From Clostridia bacterium (GTDB lineage Bacteria; Bacillota; Clostridia; Oscillospirales; CAG-272), in assembly GCA_900770605.1 (NCBI GenBank), contig CAAGKS010000096.1:1-31114 (forward strand): 31,114 nucleotides of DNA. Direction: 5' to 3'. Below the pieces are notes generated by a model. The model was not told the origin of the DNA, did not search any database, and saw only the letters and a list, made by a program, of their open reading frames with translations. The position numbers and the translations under genes are program-made. This document shows positions 31,093 through 31,114 of this stretch, piece by piece; position 1 is the stretch's first letter; each line of letters starts with the position of its first letter.

Positions 31093-31114
31093 TTTGTTTT
31101 TGACATTTCTTATC

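Noticed and set aside
1..31114. Mobile element, prophage or attachment site, including at tRNA-Pro
   Set aside because: No integrase, transposase, terminal repeats or phage genes were seen; the tRNA 3' end near 31030 is followed by its own terminator and no duplicate of it appears in the window.

Overview
The window looks like a chromosomal stretch of an anaerobic gut-type clostridium (Bacillota, Clostridia). This is inferred from clostridial sigma-A promoters (several TTGA--17 bp--TATAAT), strong AGGAGG-type ribosome sites, lipoproteins whose lipobox Cys is followed by Asn/Asp/Gln-rich linkers, clostridial peptidoglycan-binding proteins with a SpoIID-like head, and a purine-class riboswitch. 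There are no phage, transposon, integrase or CRISPR signs. Genus cannot be given from sequence alone.

Layout. (1) 1-2175: the end of an unknown gene, then two peptidoglycan-binding-domain proteins. (2) 2254-4716: a ClpC-type AAA+ ATPase, closed by a bidirectional terminator against fucI. (3) 4777-7569: L-fucose isomerase (fucI, -) and an AraC regulator (+), divergently transcribed from two promoters that occupy the same DNA, with an 11-bp inverted repeat beside them. (4) 7734-9695: a membrane nucleotide-sugar dehydratase of the CapD/FlaA1/WbpM type (-). (5) 9866-11884: a guanine-type riboswitch with an apparent terminator, ahead of a TGS-like/uridine-kinase-fold nucleoside kinase. (6) 11949-13200: a small ribbon-helix-helix protein whose promoter spacer is a perfect 20-bp palindrome, and an RDD membrane protein with a long leader. 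(7) 13348-22751: a sugar-type (Ugp/Mal-like) ABC importer (ATPase, two permeases, solute-binding lipoprotein), a staphylococcal-nuclease-like lipoprotein and a large OB-fold/Ig-like lipoprotein, all on + and with codon use suggesting high expression. (8) 22876-23976: a lipoprotein with a barnase-type ribonuclease domain under its own promoter. (9) 24019-29102: a tight seven-gene operon on -, tdk-deoC-deoD-cdd-nrnA-nrnA-surE. (10) 29339-31030: an XRE regulator with a poly-Asp linker and membrane tail, a small membrane protein, and tRNA-Pro(GGG).

How it may fit together. The most striking theme is nucleic-acid use: two predicted cell-surface nucleases (SNase-like and barnase-like), a surface OB-fold protein, a high-expression importer, and next to them an operon that can trim oligonucleotides (NrnA-type), dephosphorylate nucleotides (SurE), and salvage or burn nucleosides (Cdd, DeoD, DeoC, Tdk). 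About 13 kb upstream of that operon's far end a guanine-sensing RNA precedes a nucleoside kinase. The individual families are known; that they form one nucleic-acid scavenging system is my inference from neighbourhood, and the importer's substrate is unknown. The convergent arrangement of the surface genes and the salvage operon means they are not one transcript.
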